Assembly: GCF_036898095.1 (NCBI RefSeq)
Contig: NC_090739.1
Span: 63,554,630 to 63,618,629 of the forward strand
Length of the DNA: 64,000 bases
Source of the DNA: Palaemon carinicauda
Taxonomy: Eukaryota > Arthropoda > Malacostraca > Decapoda > Palaemonidae
Direction of reading: 5' to 3'
Shown one piece after another: positions 24,401-40,929 of this stretch. Position numbers and translations under genes: made by a program. The notes beneath the pieces were generated by a model. That model did no database searches. It saw nothing but the letters and a program-made list of their open reading frames with translations, and was not told the DNA's origin. Each line of letters starts with the position of its first letter. Within the stretch, counting starts at the first letter, position 1.

Positions 24401-25600
24401 ACAAGGAACCCTTTTTCAGTATAGTGGGACAAACTACTAATTTCTCCACGGTCCATGCTACAGCTGCTTCTCCCAACCCTTTAGTAAATTCCAGAACCCT
24501 ATCGTAGCTAAAGCCAATTTCATGTCCATGAAATATATAGATTAATGGACACTTTCTGGTTTTTGCATAGACCTAAAGACCAAGGTATAGGGGAAACTGG
24601 TTCTCTTGACTTGGAATGTCTGGTAAATTTTAAAGATGCGAGCCCTCTAACAGTTGAAGTTCAAAAGTTTTGCTAAAGTTAGATTAGTAGATGTTCCATA
24701 TTTAACTTTGGATTTTATAGTCACCAATTTTCAGCACTTGCAAATTCCTACAAACTTAATGGTACAGATTCTCTTATAGTGTCTGCTGTTAAGGTTCCAT
24801 CAAATTCTTTTTTTGTGTTCAAGCATCTGCTTCCTAAATATCTTGGCTGCTTTGACCACAATTAGTGCATCATTGTAGTCACATGCCATGGCTAGGGCTT
24901 CTCCCACTTTCCCCTTGTAGGCAAATCAAATATCTTCCCTTTTTGAAGGCCTAAATTTCCAGGATAAAGAAGTATCAAGTTCTCATAACTGTATTCATTG
25001 TACAAATCATAGATTTCTATCATCATAAAATAGTACACTGCTCTTCTCTTTATGTACACCATAAGCTCAGCAAAAGTATGGTCCTGTTTCTTTTGTCTGT
25101 ACTGCACATAATCATCTCCAATTTTCTGGGAATTTGGCCAGGCTCTTTCCCTGTTGTACATGCATGTCAGAAAAGATGGGTAATACATATTGCTCTGGGA
25201 GGTAGTAATATCTACAGCCTCTACCTGGCATGGTCAGAAGTTTTTCGTTTTGTAGGTTGATTGCACATTGTTGCAGCTTTTCATGCTAAGGCATTGTCAT
25301 AGCCAGTCATAAAGTCTTTTAATTGGTTCTGGTTTGTCACGAATAAAGCAGATTCCTTCTTCCTCAGTCTTGGATTCTTTTGCATCTTCTTCACATGCCT
25401 TCTAGCTACTACATGTAAATGTTGCTAATGGGACATCATCATCTTCTCTTGTCTTGCACAATGACTTCCTTTTTTCTTTTTAGCTTTATTTTGAACTTTA
25501 CATGATTTATGATATGTAGCTTTATTTCTAAAACTTTGCAGAATTCAATCGGCTTCATTAAGCCTTTGGGGATGAAATGGTTGACATTGTATTAAACTTA
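21463..25600 (-). pseudogene. Relic of a multi-copy invertebrate protein family with a Cys-rich C terminus
   Basis: Reading leftward on the minus strand: KDFMTGYDNALA then a stop (about 25,320); an IPSLLWTKYIMPRGFLFISN block (about 23,500); a DPEVRYLIDEFENRSD block (about 23,230); CEEADTKVLLQAPYAAKHEG (about 22,250); and a final Cys-rich motif CSCKNQCQGRCNCYKSG with CTALCCC ending at a TAA at 21463. This order matches an uncharacterised family abundant in aquatic invertebrates, whose members have a PWFFALDHxxYARWL-like block, a HEEADTR-like block and a Cys-rich tail. Stops and frameshifts lie between all blocks, so it is dead. I know no function for the family; its high copy number suggests mobile-element association. 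Confidence 0.7.
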
Positions 25601-25635
25601 TAGAATTTAGGAATGTTTGTAGCATGGGTAACATA

Positions 25636-26713
25636 GCCGGCATCATATGCATCCAAAACTCTTTCAAGTGTGTTCTCCTGGCACAAGCAACAAGGCTTTT
25701 GTTAACTGTACTAGCCGGCATCATATGCATCCAAAACTCTTTCAAGTGTGTTCTCCTGGCACAAGCAACAAGGATTCCAGTTAACTGTACTAGCCGGCAT
25801 CATATGCATCCAAAACTCTTTCAAGTGTGTTCTCCTGGCACAAGCAACAAGGCTTCCAGTTAACTGTACTTGCCGGCATCATATGCATCCAAAACTCTTT
25901 CAAGTGTGTTCTCCTGGCACAAGCAACAAGGCTTCCAGTTAACTGTACTTGCCGGCATCATATGCATCCAAAACTCTTTCAAGTGTGTTCTCCTGGCACA
26001 AGCAACAAGGCTTCCAGTTAACTGTACTTGCCGGCATCATATGCATCCAAAACTCTTTCAAGTGTGTTCTCCTGGCACAAGCAACAAGGCTTCCAGTTAA
26101 CTGTACTTGCCGGCATCATATGCATCCAAAACTCTTTCAAGTGTGTTCTCCTGGCACAAGCAACAAGGCTTCCAGTTAACTGTACTTGCCGGCATCATAT
26201 GCATCCAAAACTCTTTCAAGTGTGTTCTCCTGGCACAAGCAACAAGGCTTCCAGTTAACTGTACTTGCCGGCATCATATGCATCCAAAACTCTTTCAAGT
26301 GTGTTCTCCTGGCACAAGCAACAAGGATTCCAGTTAACTGTACTAGCTGGCATCATATGCATCCAATACTCTTTCAAGTGTGTTCTCCTGGCACAAGCAA
26401 CAAAGCTTGGTTAACTGTACTAGCCAGCATCATATGCATCCAAAACTCTTTCAATTGTGTTCTCTGGGCACAAGCAACAAGGCTTCCGGTTAACTGTATT
26501 AGCCGGCATCATGTGCATCCAAATTGAAGTGTTTTCCTGGCACAAGCAACAAGGGTTCCGGTTAAATGTACTAGCCGGCATCATATGCATCCAAAACTCC
26601 TTCAAGTGTGTTCTCCTGGCACAAGCAACAAATCTTCCAGTTAACTGTACTAGCTGGCATCATAATTCATCCAAAACTCTTTCAAGTGTGTTCTCCTGGC
26701 ACAAGCAACAAGG
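25636..26713 (+). repeat. 79-bp tandem repeat array, about 13-14 units (left part)
   Basis: Units of 79 bp carry CCGGCATCATATGCATCC, AACTCTTTCAAGTGTGTTC, TCCTGGCACAAGCAACAAGG and CCAGTTAACTGTACT. Units from about 25,790 to 26,320 are almost identical; both edges are more variable (76-bp and truncated units near 26,400-26,560). Because 79 is not a multiple of 3 the frames repeat with offset starts (25870, 25949, 26028, and so on); these are not genes. The array resumes at 28881 after a LINE insertion. Confidence 0.95.
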
Positions 26714-28880
26714 TTGACACCACCTGGAGGGGTGGTATTTTAAAGCAATTGGCCTCGTGGGGTATAGGAGGACATATGTTCTCTTTTATTGAAGAATTTT
26801 TATCAAACCACTCAATTAAAGTGAGAGTAGGGTCAGAACTATCTTCATCCTACATGCAAGAAGGTGGTGTCCCCCAAGGCAGCGTATTGAGTGTGACCTT
26901 GTTTGCTGTTGCTATTAATAGTCTCATTAGTCACATACATCCTGGCATACAAGGATCAGTATTTGCCGATGACTTTGCAATTTATTGTAGTGGATCATCT
27001 GCACTACAAGCATGCCAAAATCTTAAAATTGCAATAAATGCTGCTTCCGCATGGGCAAATTCTCGTGGATTCATGTTTTCTCCCCAGAAGACCAAAGCCA
27101 TTCGCTTTACTCGTAAAAGGGAAAAGATCCCCACCCTTTTCTTAAATGATTGTATTTTGCCATATGAGGATAGTGTCAAGTTTCTTGAGTCATTTTCGAC
27201 AAGAAAATGACATTTGGTCCCCATATAAATAACCTATATATCATGGTTAAGAAGTCACTGAACATTCTGAAAGTGGTATCGCATTTTGATTGGGGTGCTG
27301 ATAGAACAACTTTGCTTAGAATTTATACATCTTTGTGTCTGAGCAAGTTAGACTATGCATGCCAAATATATGGGTCAGCTACAAAGACTTTACTTGGAAA
27401 ACTTGATATTGTTCACAATGCTGGGCTTCGCATCTGCACAGGTGCTTACAGAACATCTCCCATTGACAGTCTCTATGTTGATTCTGGCATACCTCCCCTT
27501 TCCATTTGCAGAGAGGAGTTGAGTTTGAGGTTTTTAGCTAGGTCTCTTGCTGTGAGAAACAATCCTAATTGTAAATATGTTAGGGCACCTTTAGATCAGG
27601 CTCCTAACAGATTAGAGTGCCTAAGCCTTTGGAAGTACAGCTGAAAAATGATGCTAGAGAAGTAGGCTTGTTAACAGCACAGATAGCAGAGGTAGGATAT
27701 CCCAAGTCTCCTCCTTGGTGTAATCCACCTGTTAAAGTATGTTTTACGGCAGGAGGGAAAAATACCTTACCTAGTAGGGTAATGAAAAGTGAGTTTTTAA
27801 ATCATGCTGCTCAACATCATGGGAAACATGTTTTTACAGATGGCTCCAAATCGGCTGCAGGAGTTGGAAGTGCAGCTGTGGTGGGGGATATTGTTATTAG
27901 AAGGAAACTCCCATCCTCTTGTTCAATTTTTACTGCTGAGCTGTACGCAATAATTCTTGCAGTCCAACATATTTTTAAAAATGGCAACCAAAATAGTTTT
28001 TATACAATTTTTACGGATTCCAATATTGTTTTACTCTCATTAAAACAAATTATGCCAGGCCATCATCTAGTACAAGAGGTGCAGGACTGGTTAGTACTTC
28101 TGCAGTCTAGGAAGAGTATCAGTGTTCACTTCTGTTGGGTCCCTGCCCATGTTGGGGTGGATGGAAATGAACAAGTAGATAAGGCAGCAAAGGAAGCTTC
28201 AGGGCTAAGTAATCCATCCCCCTTGAGTATTCCTTACAAAGATCTTAAAAGTGAGATTCATCTTTACTGTAAAAATAAGTGGCAAGCTCGATGGTCTGAA
28301 CTGACCACCAATACAAAATTGAAACAAATCCACCCATTGGTGGATAAATGGTCATCTTGTAATTCTACAAGTAGAAGGGATACCATTATTTTAACTAGGC
28401 TGCGTATTGGCCATACACATGCAACACACAATTATTTAATGAAGAGTGGGGAAGGGAGACAGGCCCCTCTTTGTAATACCTGTCAAGTGATAATGGATGT
28501 TAAACATATTTTAGTCGATTGTCCTGTTTTTAATCTTCAGAGGAGGACACATTTACTCCAGGACAAACCTTTAAGAGATATACTGAGGGAAAACTGTAAT
28601 ACCCTGAACTTGAGAAAATTTATACAAAGTATTGGGTTATATTACGAGCTATAATTGATTTTATTAATTTATTTATTTATTTTACCCTTTTAATCCATAT
28701 TTATTTCACATCTAGATTTTATTGTATGAAAGTGTTACGATTTGTATTAAAGGTTAAAATGATACTAAATGGTGTGAGTGTACAGATATGATTGAATGAT
28801 TTTCGTTATATAGCGCTGAATGGCCTTTGATGCCCCAGTGCTTGGCTTAATGCCTAAATCCTATATTCAATTCAATTCAA
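26714..28880 (+). mobile_element. 5'-truncated LINE with reverse transcriptase and RNase H, inserted in the 79-bp array
   Basis: Begins at the first RT catalytic block (DTTWRGGIL), followed by GGVPQGSVLS and the FADD box (26962-26973). The C-terminal part (27617-28654) holds RNase H with its DEDD-type residues visible: FTDGSKS, FTAELYAI, FTDSNIV and VPAHVGVDGNEQVD. A C-terminal CNTCQ...HILVDC zinc-like motif follows. RNase H plus this tail suggests the I/Nimb-type group. Two one-base frameshifts (near 27190 and 27620) inactivate it. The tail GCGCTGAATGGCC ... CAGTGCTTGGC ends in (TTCAA)n at 28866-28880. A 13-base target duplication ACAAGCAACAAGG flanks it (26701-26713 and 28880-28892), proving insertion into the tandem array. 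Confidence 0.93.
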
Positions 28881-28989
28881 CAAGCAACAAGGCTTCCAGT
28901 TAACTGTATTAGCCGGCATCATATGCATCTAAAACCCTTTCAAGTGTGTTCTCCTGGCACAAGCAACAAGGCTTCCAGTTAACTGTACT
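28881..28989 (+). repeat. 79-bp tandem array, right remnant
   Basis: One and a part units of the same array resume immediately after the LINE tail, ending CCAGTTAACTGTACTA. This confirms that the LINE landed near the right end of a pre-existing array. Confidence 0.9.
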
Positions 28990-29512
28990 ATCTTCCTTCA
29001 TCAGACATATACTTCCAAGACTGAACTGTCATTGCTTTTGTTCTGTGTTATGACGGTTTATCCTTTTACCACCTATTCAACATATATACACTTAGATGTG
29101 TCAAAATCCTACCTCTAACCTGAAAGTTCATCCAACGCTATTTAATTTGTGTGATCTGTACACCTTCTAGAAGACTAAAGGACCACCTTCCTTGGCTTGG
29201 TTCTCCTTCACTGGCACTTGTTGACAATTCAGGTGGGGCCGTTTTAAAACTGGGGCTAGCTAAACAACATGCGGAGTCTCTCAGCTTTTAAGTGTCGACC
29301 AGTGAGACCTGGTAGTGCACTGGTACTACACCATTACATTGAGCTAGTCATTGAATTTTTTAAAATGAGGATGATAATAGATGAAGTAGGGCTTAGTTGA
29401 TTTTTTACTGAAAGAAATTAGCTAATGTTACCCCCCAAATCCTTGTATTACTTGACCTTTGAAATCGTATGTGAAGTGATGTACAAATTTTTGGTTTATT
29501 GTTGGATATTTT
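28990..29512. other. Intron 1a, nothing recognised
   Basis: No supported feature in this stretch. Confidence 0.5.
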
Positions 29513-29822
29513 ACCTCTGCCAATGAAGTTTGGTGGAGGTTATGTTTTCGCCCATTTATCAGTTTGTCTATTTGACTCTGTTTTTTTACTTTCTGGCCAC
29601 AATTTTATTCATGGAGTAGTGAAACTTTCAGGGATTAATTGTCATGTTAAGACATGGAAGTGATTCAATTTTGAAAGTCCTAAGTCAAAGGACGACCGAA
29701 TTAACCCTAACCTGAACCACAAGTTCGCACATGATTGTTACAGATTTCAAATACGCCTACGGTCTAAATTGATTCTGGGAATGGCAAGCTGGTTTCAAGG
29801 AATAAGTTGCCGTGGCGGAGGT
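29513..29822. mobile_element. About 310-bp MITE-like element with ACCTCYGCCA termini
   Basis: Left end ACCTCTGCCAATGAAGTTTG, then GGAGGTTATGTTTTCGCCC; right end GCCGTGGCGGAGGT. The termini are inverted relative to one another (ACCTCTGCC and ACCTCCGCC). The left-end text GGAGGTTATGTTTTC and the right-end GTGGCGGAGGTCTGC are familiar from a dispersed repeat in many marine invertebrates. No coding capacity. The superfamily is not assigned. Confidence 0.65.
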
Positions 29823-30133
29823 CTGCACTTATTTTTTATTTATAGTGACAGACCTCTTAAGATATTTCCAAGCAGCAAAATATGTACAGTATATCCAAGT
29901 ATGTTAATACTTGCTTTCCATATTTTAACATAAACAAAGAATGACTGAAGAAATCGAACGGGATTAACCAATTAAATGTCGATATTCCAATATCCACAAG
30001 AAGCCATTGTAAACCTGTCGGCCGTCTTTGAAAAAGGTAAAAATTTACTGTATGACAATTTTCATTTCCCCTATTATTTTGGAAGTTACCCACTCCACTA
30101 AAGTGGAACATACTATGTCTTATCTGATAGATC

Positions 30134-30540
30134 GCTCCTTTTCCAAAAGTAGGCCTAGTTGACTAATGTACTTTAATTTAACGTTACCTAATGGACTTCC
30201 GTTTAAAAGTTGATGAATGGACTACCTCCTACTTAAAAGGCAGAGAATGGATTTTCATTTAATGTATGCCTAGGGACTTTTTTGTCTTTTAGAGTGCCGA
30301 AAGACTTCCTTTCATTCTAAAGTTATCCAATCACTTTCTTTCCTATTACGTGTTTACAAATTAACTTTATTTTAAAAGTTCCGTAATGGAATTAATTTGT
30401 TACAGAAAGAACTTTTAAAAGTGAATATTAGCCCTTTGACTTTGATTTTTTTATATACGATATGACCAAAGGACTTGTCTACCCAGCAGTTGGCTAATGA
30501 ACTTTCTTATTTTCCAAGAGTTGCCCTTTGGGCGCTCATT
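30134..30540 (+). repeat. Ancient degenerate minisatellite, about 13 units of 25-34 bp
   Basis: Successive segments follow the theme CTTTC.TTT.AAAAGTT..CC.AATGGA. Examples begin at CTTCCGTTTAAAAGTTGATG, CTTCCTTTCATTCTAAAGTT, ACTTTATTTTAAAAGTTCCG and AACTTTTAAAAGTG. Unit length and sequence vary so much that it is visible only by lining up the repeated AATGGACTT-like junctions. Confidence 0.6.
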
Positions 30541-32316
30541 CCAAAATTGGTTATTGGATGTTCTCTCCTTTTCTGATTGTATTAATACAAGGATTAGATT
30601 AATTTTAACTTTGTATAGTTTCCGAGGAAATGATCCGTTAGACCTATGCAACTCGTATCATTATGTAAGCCTACGGTGCCTACACATCTTGTCGAGTTGG
30701 TGTTCAGTTCTGGCTGCCAGTTTTAGTTTTCCACTTTTAAACTTTAAAAACGCATTCAGGTTTAAAACTATTTTCTTTTCAGCATGAAAATCGCTTACAT
30801 TCCTTGGTTATACAAAATGCTGGAGTAAGTTTCTGATATCCTGTAAATCTAGGAGGAAATGGATTTGTCTACTGTATACGCAAGATTGTCAATTTGTTTA
30901 TTTAAGAATAATTATAATTAGAAATGAGATTTGGAAGAAAATTGTCTGAACTGGAAATCATTCTACATTTCTTCCTAACTTAAGTACAAAAGCCCTTTTG
31001 CCACACCACGCCATTTAAATGGCATTTTTTTTTCAATGCGACTGCATCTCTATTTAGAGAAAAAGAAAAGCGAACTTCTAGTGCATAATCTTTATTAAGT
31101 CTTGCATATCACCATTCAAGAACTTACTTTACTTAATAATCGTAATGTTTGTTTTCTTCAAATGATGTGTAATATAACTTTGAGAATATAAGGAATGCCT
31201 ATTCAGAAAAAATGCCGTGTCAGCAAGGAATCTTTAAATTATGGCGGATTAGGCTAGAGATTTATACTTCTCTCTGTTTAATCATTCAATTTTAAAGATT
31301 ATGTAATGAGTACTAGAGTACGGAAAACGCCTTTTTTAATAAATTTATGGTCTCAAACACACTTGTCAGTTGGTTGCTAACTTGTTACACATTATATACG
31401 GCGATTGAGCATATGATTTTGGAAGATAGATACTTTTTATTAAATATTTTGTAGCCATTTATATGTGCTCCAGCAATTTCCGAATTCCCCCTTCGTTCCG
31501 GGCTTAAGGTGGGAAATGCAGTGTAGGATGAATTATCAGTTGCGACTTAGGCTTACTGCATTTATCATTTGAAGACTTAACTGCAAATGTTGCGACGATG
31601 CCATTTTCCTCATACATTGACCTAGAAAACGAGATAAGCGCCATTTTTTTGGAGAATAAAGTATGAATGCTTGATTGCGCAAAAAGTTACTTATTCCTCA
31701 ATATACGAGCAATGTTCTGTCCACTATTACCAAAAATACCAGTGATAATCAAATTAATTAAAAATCTCCGATTGATGCCATTTTACTATAGCAAAGAAAG
31801 ACAAATGAACAAACTTTTATACAGTTGCCAAAGGACAATTTTAACGTTTTTATCTTGTCGTTATAAAGCATGATAGGGAAAAAGATGGCAATTCTTTAAT
31901 TATCTTTTTGATATTTAGCCAAATTAGTTAAATTTTATCTATGATATTAAAAGAAAAATATAATTTTATTAGCAACAGTGCTACTCTTCTGGAGCTCGTT
32001 TCTTGTTAAATTCGTCGGCTTTAAACTCTCTACGAAAAGTGTTGACGAGTTTGCCAGAATGCGACAGAGTTCCAAGCATTTCGACATTTTCCAATCCACT
32101 AGTAAGAATAGAATAAATATAGCACGTATGTAACTTGTATCAATTTTCCATTTAATCCGTGATATTGGTAAATATTAAGAATAAAGTCTCAAAATCCTGC
32201 GGGGACTTTCGCAGCATGTAGGATACGCTAGCATGCGAGCCTCTCTCATCTCTATCGGGGTTGAGGTTGTTATCGATCGGTGCACCAAAGCTGCAGTCGA
32301 ACAGCAGCCAGGCACG
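30541..32316. other. Intron 1a and upstream flank of exon 1b
   Basis: AT-rich sequence without a recognised gene. The last 100 bases before the exon 1b ATG become more GC-rich (GCATGCGAGCC, TATCGATCGG), consistent with a 5' UTR or promoter. An AATAAATATAG at 32112-32122 could be TATA-like but is about 195 bases from the ATG. Confidence 0.5.
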
Positions 32317-32422
32317 ATGGCGGAGAACAACGTTTATAAGGTGCAAAAGCAAGAGTCATTCGGCACTTTTGTGTGGAATCCCGAAACGAAGCAGTTTCTC
32401 GGCCGTACCGGGGCATCATGGT
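32317..32422 (+). CDS. ATP1B: Na+/K+-ATPase beta, alternative first coding exon 1b
   Basis: Encodes 35 residues plus one base: MAENNVYKVQKQ, then TFVWNPETKQFLGRTGASW. The WNPxTxxFLGRTGxSW end is the most family-typical of the three tails and resembles insect nervana N termini. The donor is TGGT|GTAAGT, phase 1. ATG context is strong (A at -3, G at +4). An in-frame ATG lies 84 bases upstream (32233) with no stop between, so a 28-residue longer tail is possible if transcription starts further upstream. I prefer 32317 because family tails are normally this short. It gives a 313-residue protein. Confidence 0.9.
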
Positions 32423-32729
32423 GTAAGTATAACGCCCGTTTATTGATGACCGCCAAGGTTAAATAATGTTTTCGAAGGGAGATACGGAAGATGACTAAGT
32501 CTGGGGTGGGAGGGAGCCGAGATGAAGGAAGACGACTAGGCCTAAGCTGAAGGGTGACTTTTTGGAGGTGGTCATGTCAACCTCGAATCAAAGCTGGGCC
32601 TCTACTGACTGCTGGTGCTTTTAAGGTGGTGCGTCGAGGTCCTCTTCACCTGCGAATCTCAAGGGGTCAAGCATGCGCACGGCTTTGGTCACCACAAGAG
32701 AATCTGAGATTGTATGATACTGCAGGGGT

Positions 32730-32737
32730 TATATAGA
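32730..32737 (+). promoter_or_regulatory. TATA-like box upstream of exon 1c
   Basis: TATATAGA about 103 bases before the exon 1c ATG, followed by a G-rich stretch (32739-32758, AGGGGGAGGGGGGAGGAGGG). A start near 32,760 would give a 5' UTR of about 80 bases. Inferred from position only. Confidence 0.4.
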
Positions 32738-32839
32738 AGGGGGAGGGGGGAGGAGGGTTGAGTAATATGCCGCATTGGAGTCAGAGGGTTTAGTCGACCT
32801 CGAAGCATCACCGGAGTCTTTTCTTCTCTCACCTGAGTC

Positions 32840-32948
32840 ATGGATGAAGAGAGGGCTAAATTGTTCGCCGGTAAGGGAGGAGATTGGAAAAAGTTCATTT
32901 GGGATGGCGACTCCAACAAATTTCTGGGAAGGACGGCTGCATCATGGT
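32840..32948 (+). CDS. ATP1B: Na+/K+-ATPase beta, alternative first coding exon 1c
   Basis: Encodes 36 residues plus one base: MDEERAKLFAGKGGDWKKF, then WDGDSNKFLGRTAASW. The donor TGGT|GTAAGT is in phase 1, identical to 1a and 1b. It is the same length as exon 1a and shares more than half its residues, so 1a and 1c look like duplicates although 27 kb apart. It lies only 417 bp downstream of exon 1b. The Gly in LGRTG is Ala here. The ATG has G at -3 and G at +4. It gives a 314-residue protein. Confidence 0.9.

Positions 32949-38087
<5,139 letters not shown>

Positions 38088-38162
<75 letters not shown>
38088..38162 (+). repeat. (CT)n microsatellite, right of the LINE insertion
   Basis: 75 bases of CT on the + strand directly after the LINE tail; probably continuous with 35396-35489 before insertion. 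Confidence 0.95.
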
Positions 38163-38164
<2 letters not shown>

Positions 38165-39179
38165 GCTGGTTTTACCATCTTTCAGAAAGGCTACGTAAAT
38201 CCTTATGTAGTTGCATATATTGCTTTTTTTCAAGCTAGAATAAGGCTCTAATCTCTGTATCATAAACATGAAAGGTAATAGATCTGAAGCCCTTCTTTCA
38301 AGTGACTTGGATTACAGGATCTGATTATATTAAATTACACGTTAGATCTCTTTATGGTATTCGGTGGTTGAAAGGTCATTATGGTTAGAATTAGGAAGGT
38401 TTGATTAAGATATTCACATGTGTGTGTATTTGATAAACGATCAACATGGTGTGAAATGGTGAATGCCTTGTAATCTATACGATCAAATTGATACGAAATG
38501 TTCTGTAGAGAATGTGGTTCCCATGCAGTACAGGTGCAGAAAAACATCTCTTAAAGTAAATAATTTGGCATGCACAACTTTTGATTCTTACTTCTTTACG
38601 TGCATACAAAGACGTTCCAGTGTCAGGAATAAATAAAGCAAGCCAATTCATGTTTAACCTCCTTAGGTTGGGTACTTTTTTTTCCTTGCTTGGTTAGCAC
38701 GCGGGCTCTTGCTTGCAGAACAAGCCTTAAAAAGTACAACGGGGAGAAATGGCCCTGTGAGTTAAGGAAATAAACTATAAACTATATATGAGAAGTAATG
38801 ATTATTATAAAGTATCTTAAGATCAGTAAGAACGTTAATATAATGGCATATATTATCAGAAGACAGACTCGTGTCGGCCTGTTCAACATGAAAAAAAAAA
38901 TAGATGCAAGTTTGAACTATAGAAGTCCTCTTTGTTGCCAAATCGTGTGGCTGTTGTTTTTTTTTTTTTTTCCTCTCTCAGACTGCGTAGACTGGGCAAA
39001 TTATTTTTTTAGAATATGTTTACCATAAATGCGAAACTAAGTTATAACATCTTGAATGTCTTCTCGGCATCAGCAATAGATTAAAGAAAAATCCTTCCTA
39101 GCATCAAAAATGTTTCCGTGCGTCTGCACAAATGATTCTGCTAAAATATGTTGAGAGTTTAATGGTTAATATAGTTTGT
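38163..39179. other. Intron, nothing recognised
   Basis: No supported gene; short A and T runs only. Confidence 0.5.
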
Positions 39180-39480
39180 AACATATCCACCCGCTTAGGA
39201 GGGTGGTTCCGTCAGTACCCTCACAGATGCACTAAGCATTAATTAATGGTCTTAGCAGCGTTCCTTCGCCCCATATTATATCTACACTTTCTTTATTTCC
39301 TATTGTACAACATTCCTGCTTTCTTTATTCCTTTTTCAATGTCTAATCTCTTTCAGCTTTTCATAGTAAAATTGCTGGGTCCCCCAACAAGGTTTACTTC
39401 AGCGCTGATCAGCCTCATATCCTAGGAAAATCTAATCCAAAATATTCTATATTTTTTCACTGATGAGGGCGATTGACCTA
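39180..39480 (+). mobile_element. Degenerate 3' UTR-like fragment of a shrimp LINE
   Basis: The order CCTCACAGATGCACTAAGCA, TTAATGGTCTTAGCAGCGTT, CCTTCGCCCC, then a pyrimidine-rich run with TTTCTTTATTCC and CAATGTCTAATCTC, follows the familiar 3' region of the LINE whose full tail is at 28.8 kb. No coding sequence remains. Recognised from memory of shrimp repeats. Confidence 0.45.
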
Positions 39481-40826
39481 TATGCCTGGCTCTTATCTAA
39501 TCCGGTTAGTGGAGTTTACTCTTGAATAAATTACTAAGGGGTAGGATTGAGAAATAGAATGTTTAGTTCTACTTTGTGTTGCGTTTTAAGTTTTAATTAT
39601 TTTTTGATAAGTTTATCTGATTGGTTTTGAATTTCAATATTGGATATTCAGCGGGGACACTTTTACCATTTTACTGTACTTTTACCAAAAGTCTTGACTT
39701 TGTTTATTCCTTTAAAAAAGATCCATTTCTACTTTGAATAAATTATTTAGTTATTTCTGACTTTTAAGTTGTTTGAAATCAAGATGGAATATTTAAATCT
39801 TAAAACCTCTCGGAAGGCTGCGAAGGAATCATCTACACTGAATTTAGTTTCAACAAAGACGAGATGGGATCAGTTTTCTCTTATTCACATGGCGTGATTA
39901 GTGTAACCCGGCGAAGACCCTTAAATACTACACTTGTACTTGGATGAAATGTTTCTTATCATTACTGTCTGATGTCATTGAGTCTCTTTCATTGTCGTTA
40001 ATGTTGTCAGTAATGCATTGAAGTAGGCACAATGTTATATTCAACATACAATCGTATACATGGTAAAAGTGTAAAAGTCTTTTCGTTTGCAAAACACTTT
40101 AGACAAAATCTCATGTGCGAGTCGCATGTTACAAAGAGATCATGTGTCAGAGGCTAGTGTAAAAAATAAATACGAAAAAATATTTGGGCTTGGAAGAAAT
40201 TTTTGTAGCTTTTAAAACTTCATAGTGGCATTTTCGGGCAAAGTTGTTAGGGGTAAAGTAAAGCCGTTACCACTCATAATGCCAAGCTATGTCACGGCTA
40301 TCTTTTTTTTTTCTTTTTTTTTACCGGACATAACCACACGAGGAAATTGTTAAATCTTATAAGTGTAGGGTTTCGTGTATTTCACAATCAGAATTATTGA
40401 TCTCATAGCTTAACGTATTGACAAACACCAGCGTGTTCCTCCTTGTGAATGCATTCTATAGTTTTTTTTTTTTCTTAAGAATACTACATAATACAGTCTT
40501 GCTTACTAGATCGGTCACAGACTATCTGTAAAAAGTTGGCGCCAGTGTCAGTTAAGCTATAGTGTATACGGACAAGAGAGGGAGAGAGATTTAGCATATG
40601 AATTATTAAGAATTGCTCCAGAAATAACAAGGATTCCATTGATCGTACTCCTTCACTGTCGTGACCAGACTGGTCTAGTATTGACTTATTCAGGGACTGT
40701 CCCGTGATAAACTACTGGGAGAGAAGAATAATATTGTATCGCCCTGTAATTGCAATGGTGGAACGGGTTGGGGAGGTGGGAAGACGTGGCTTGTTTTGCC
40801 CCTTGTCACGCTATGTCACTTTAAAA
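39481..40826. other. Intron, nothing recognised
   Basis: AT-rich, no supported feature. Confidence 0.5.
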
Positions 40827-40927
<101 letters not shown>

Positions 40928-40929
40928 CT

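Noticed and set aside
7521..26713. Regular arrays that might be mistaken for CRISPR
   Set aside because: Units are directly adjacent with no unique spacers, the DNA is clearly eukaryotic, and there are no cas genes.
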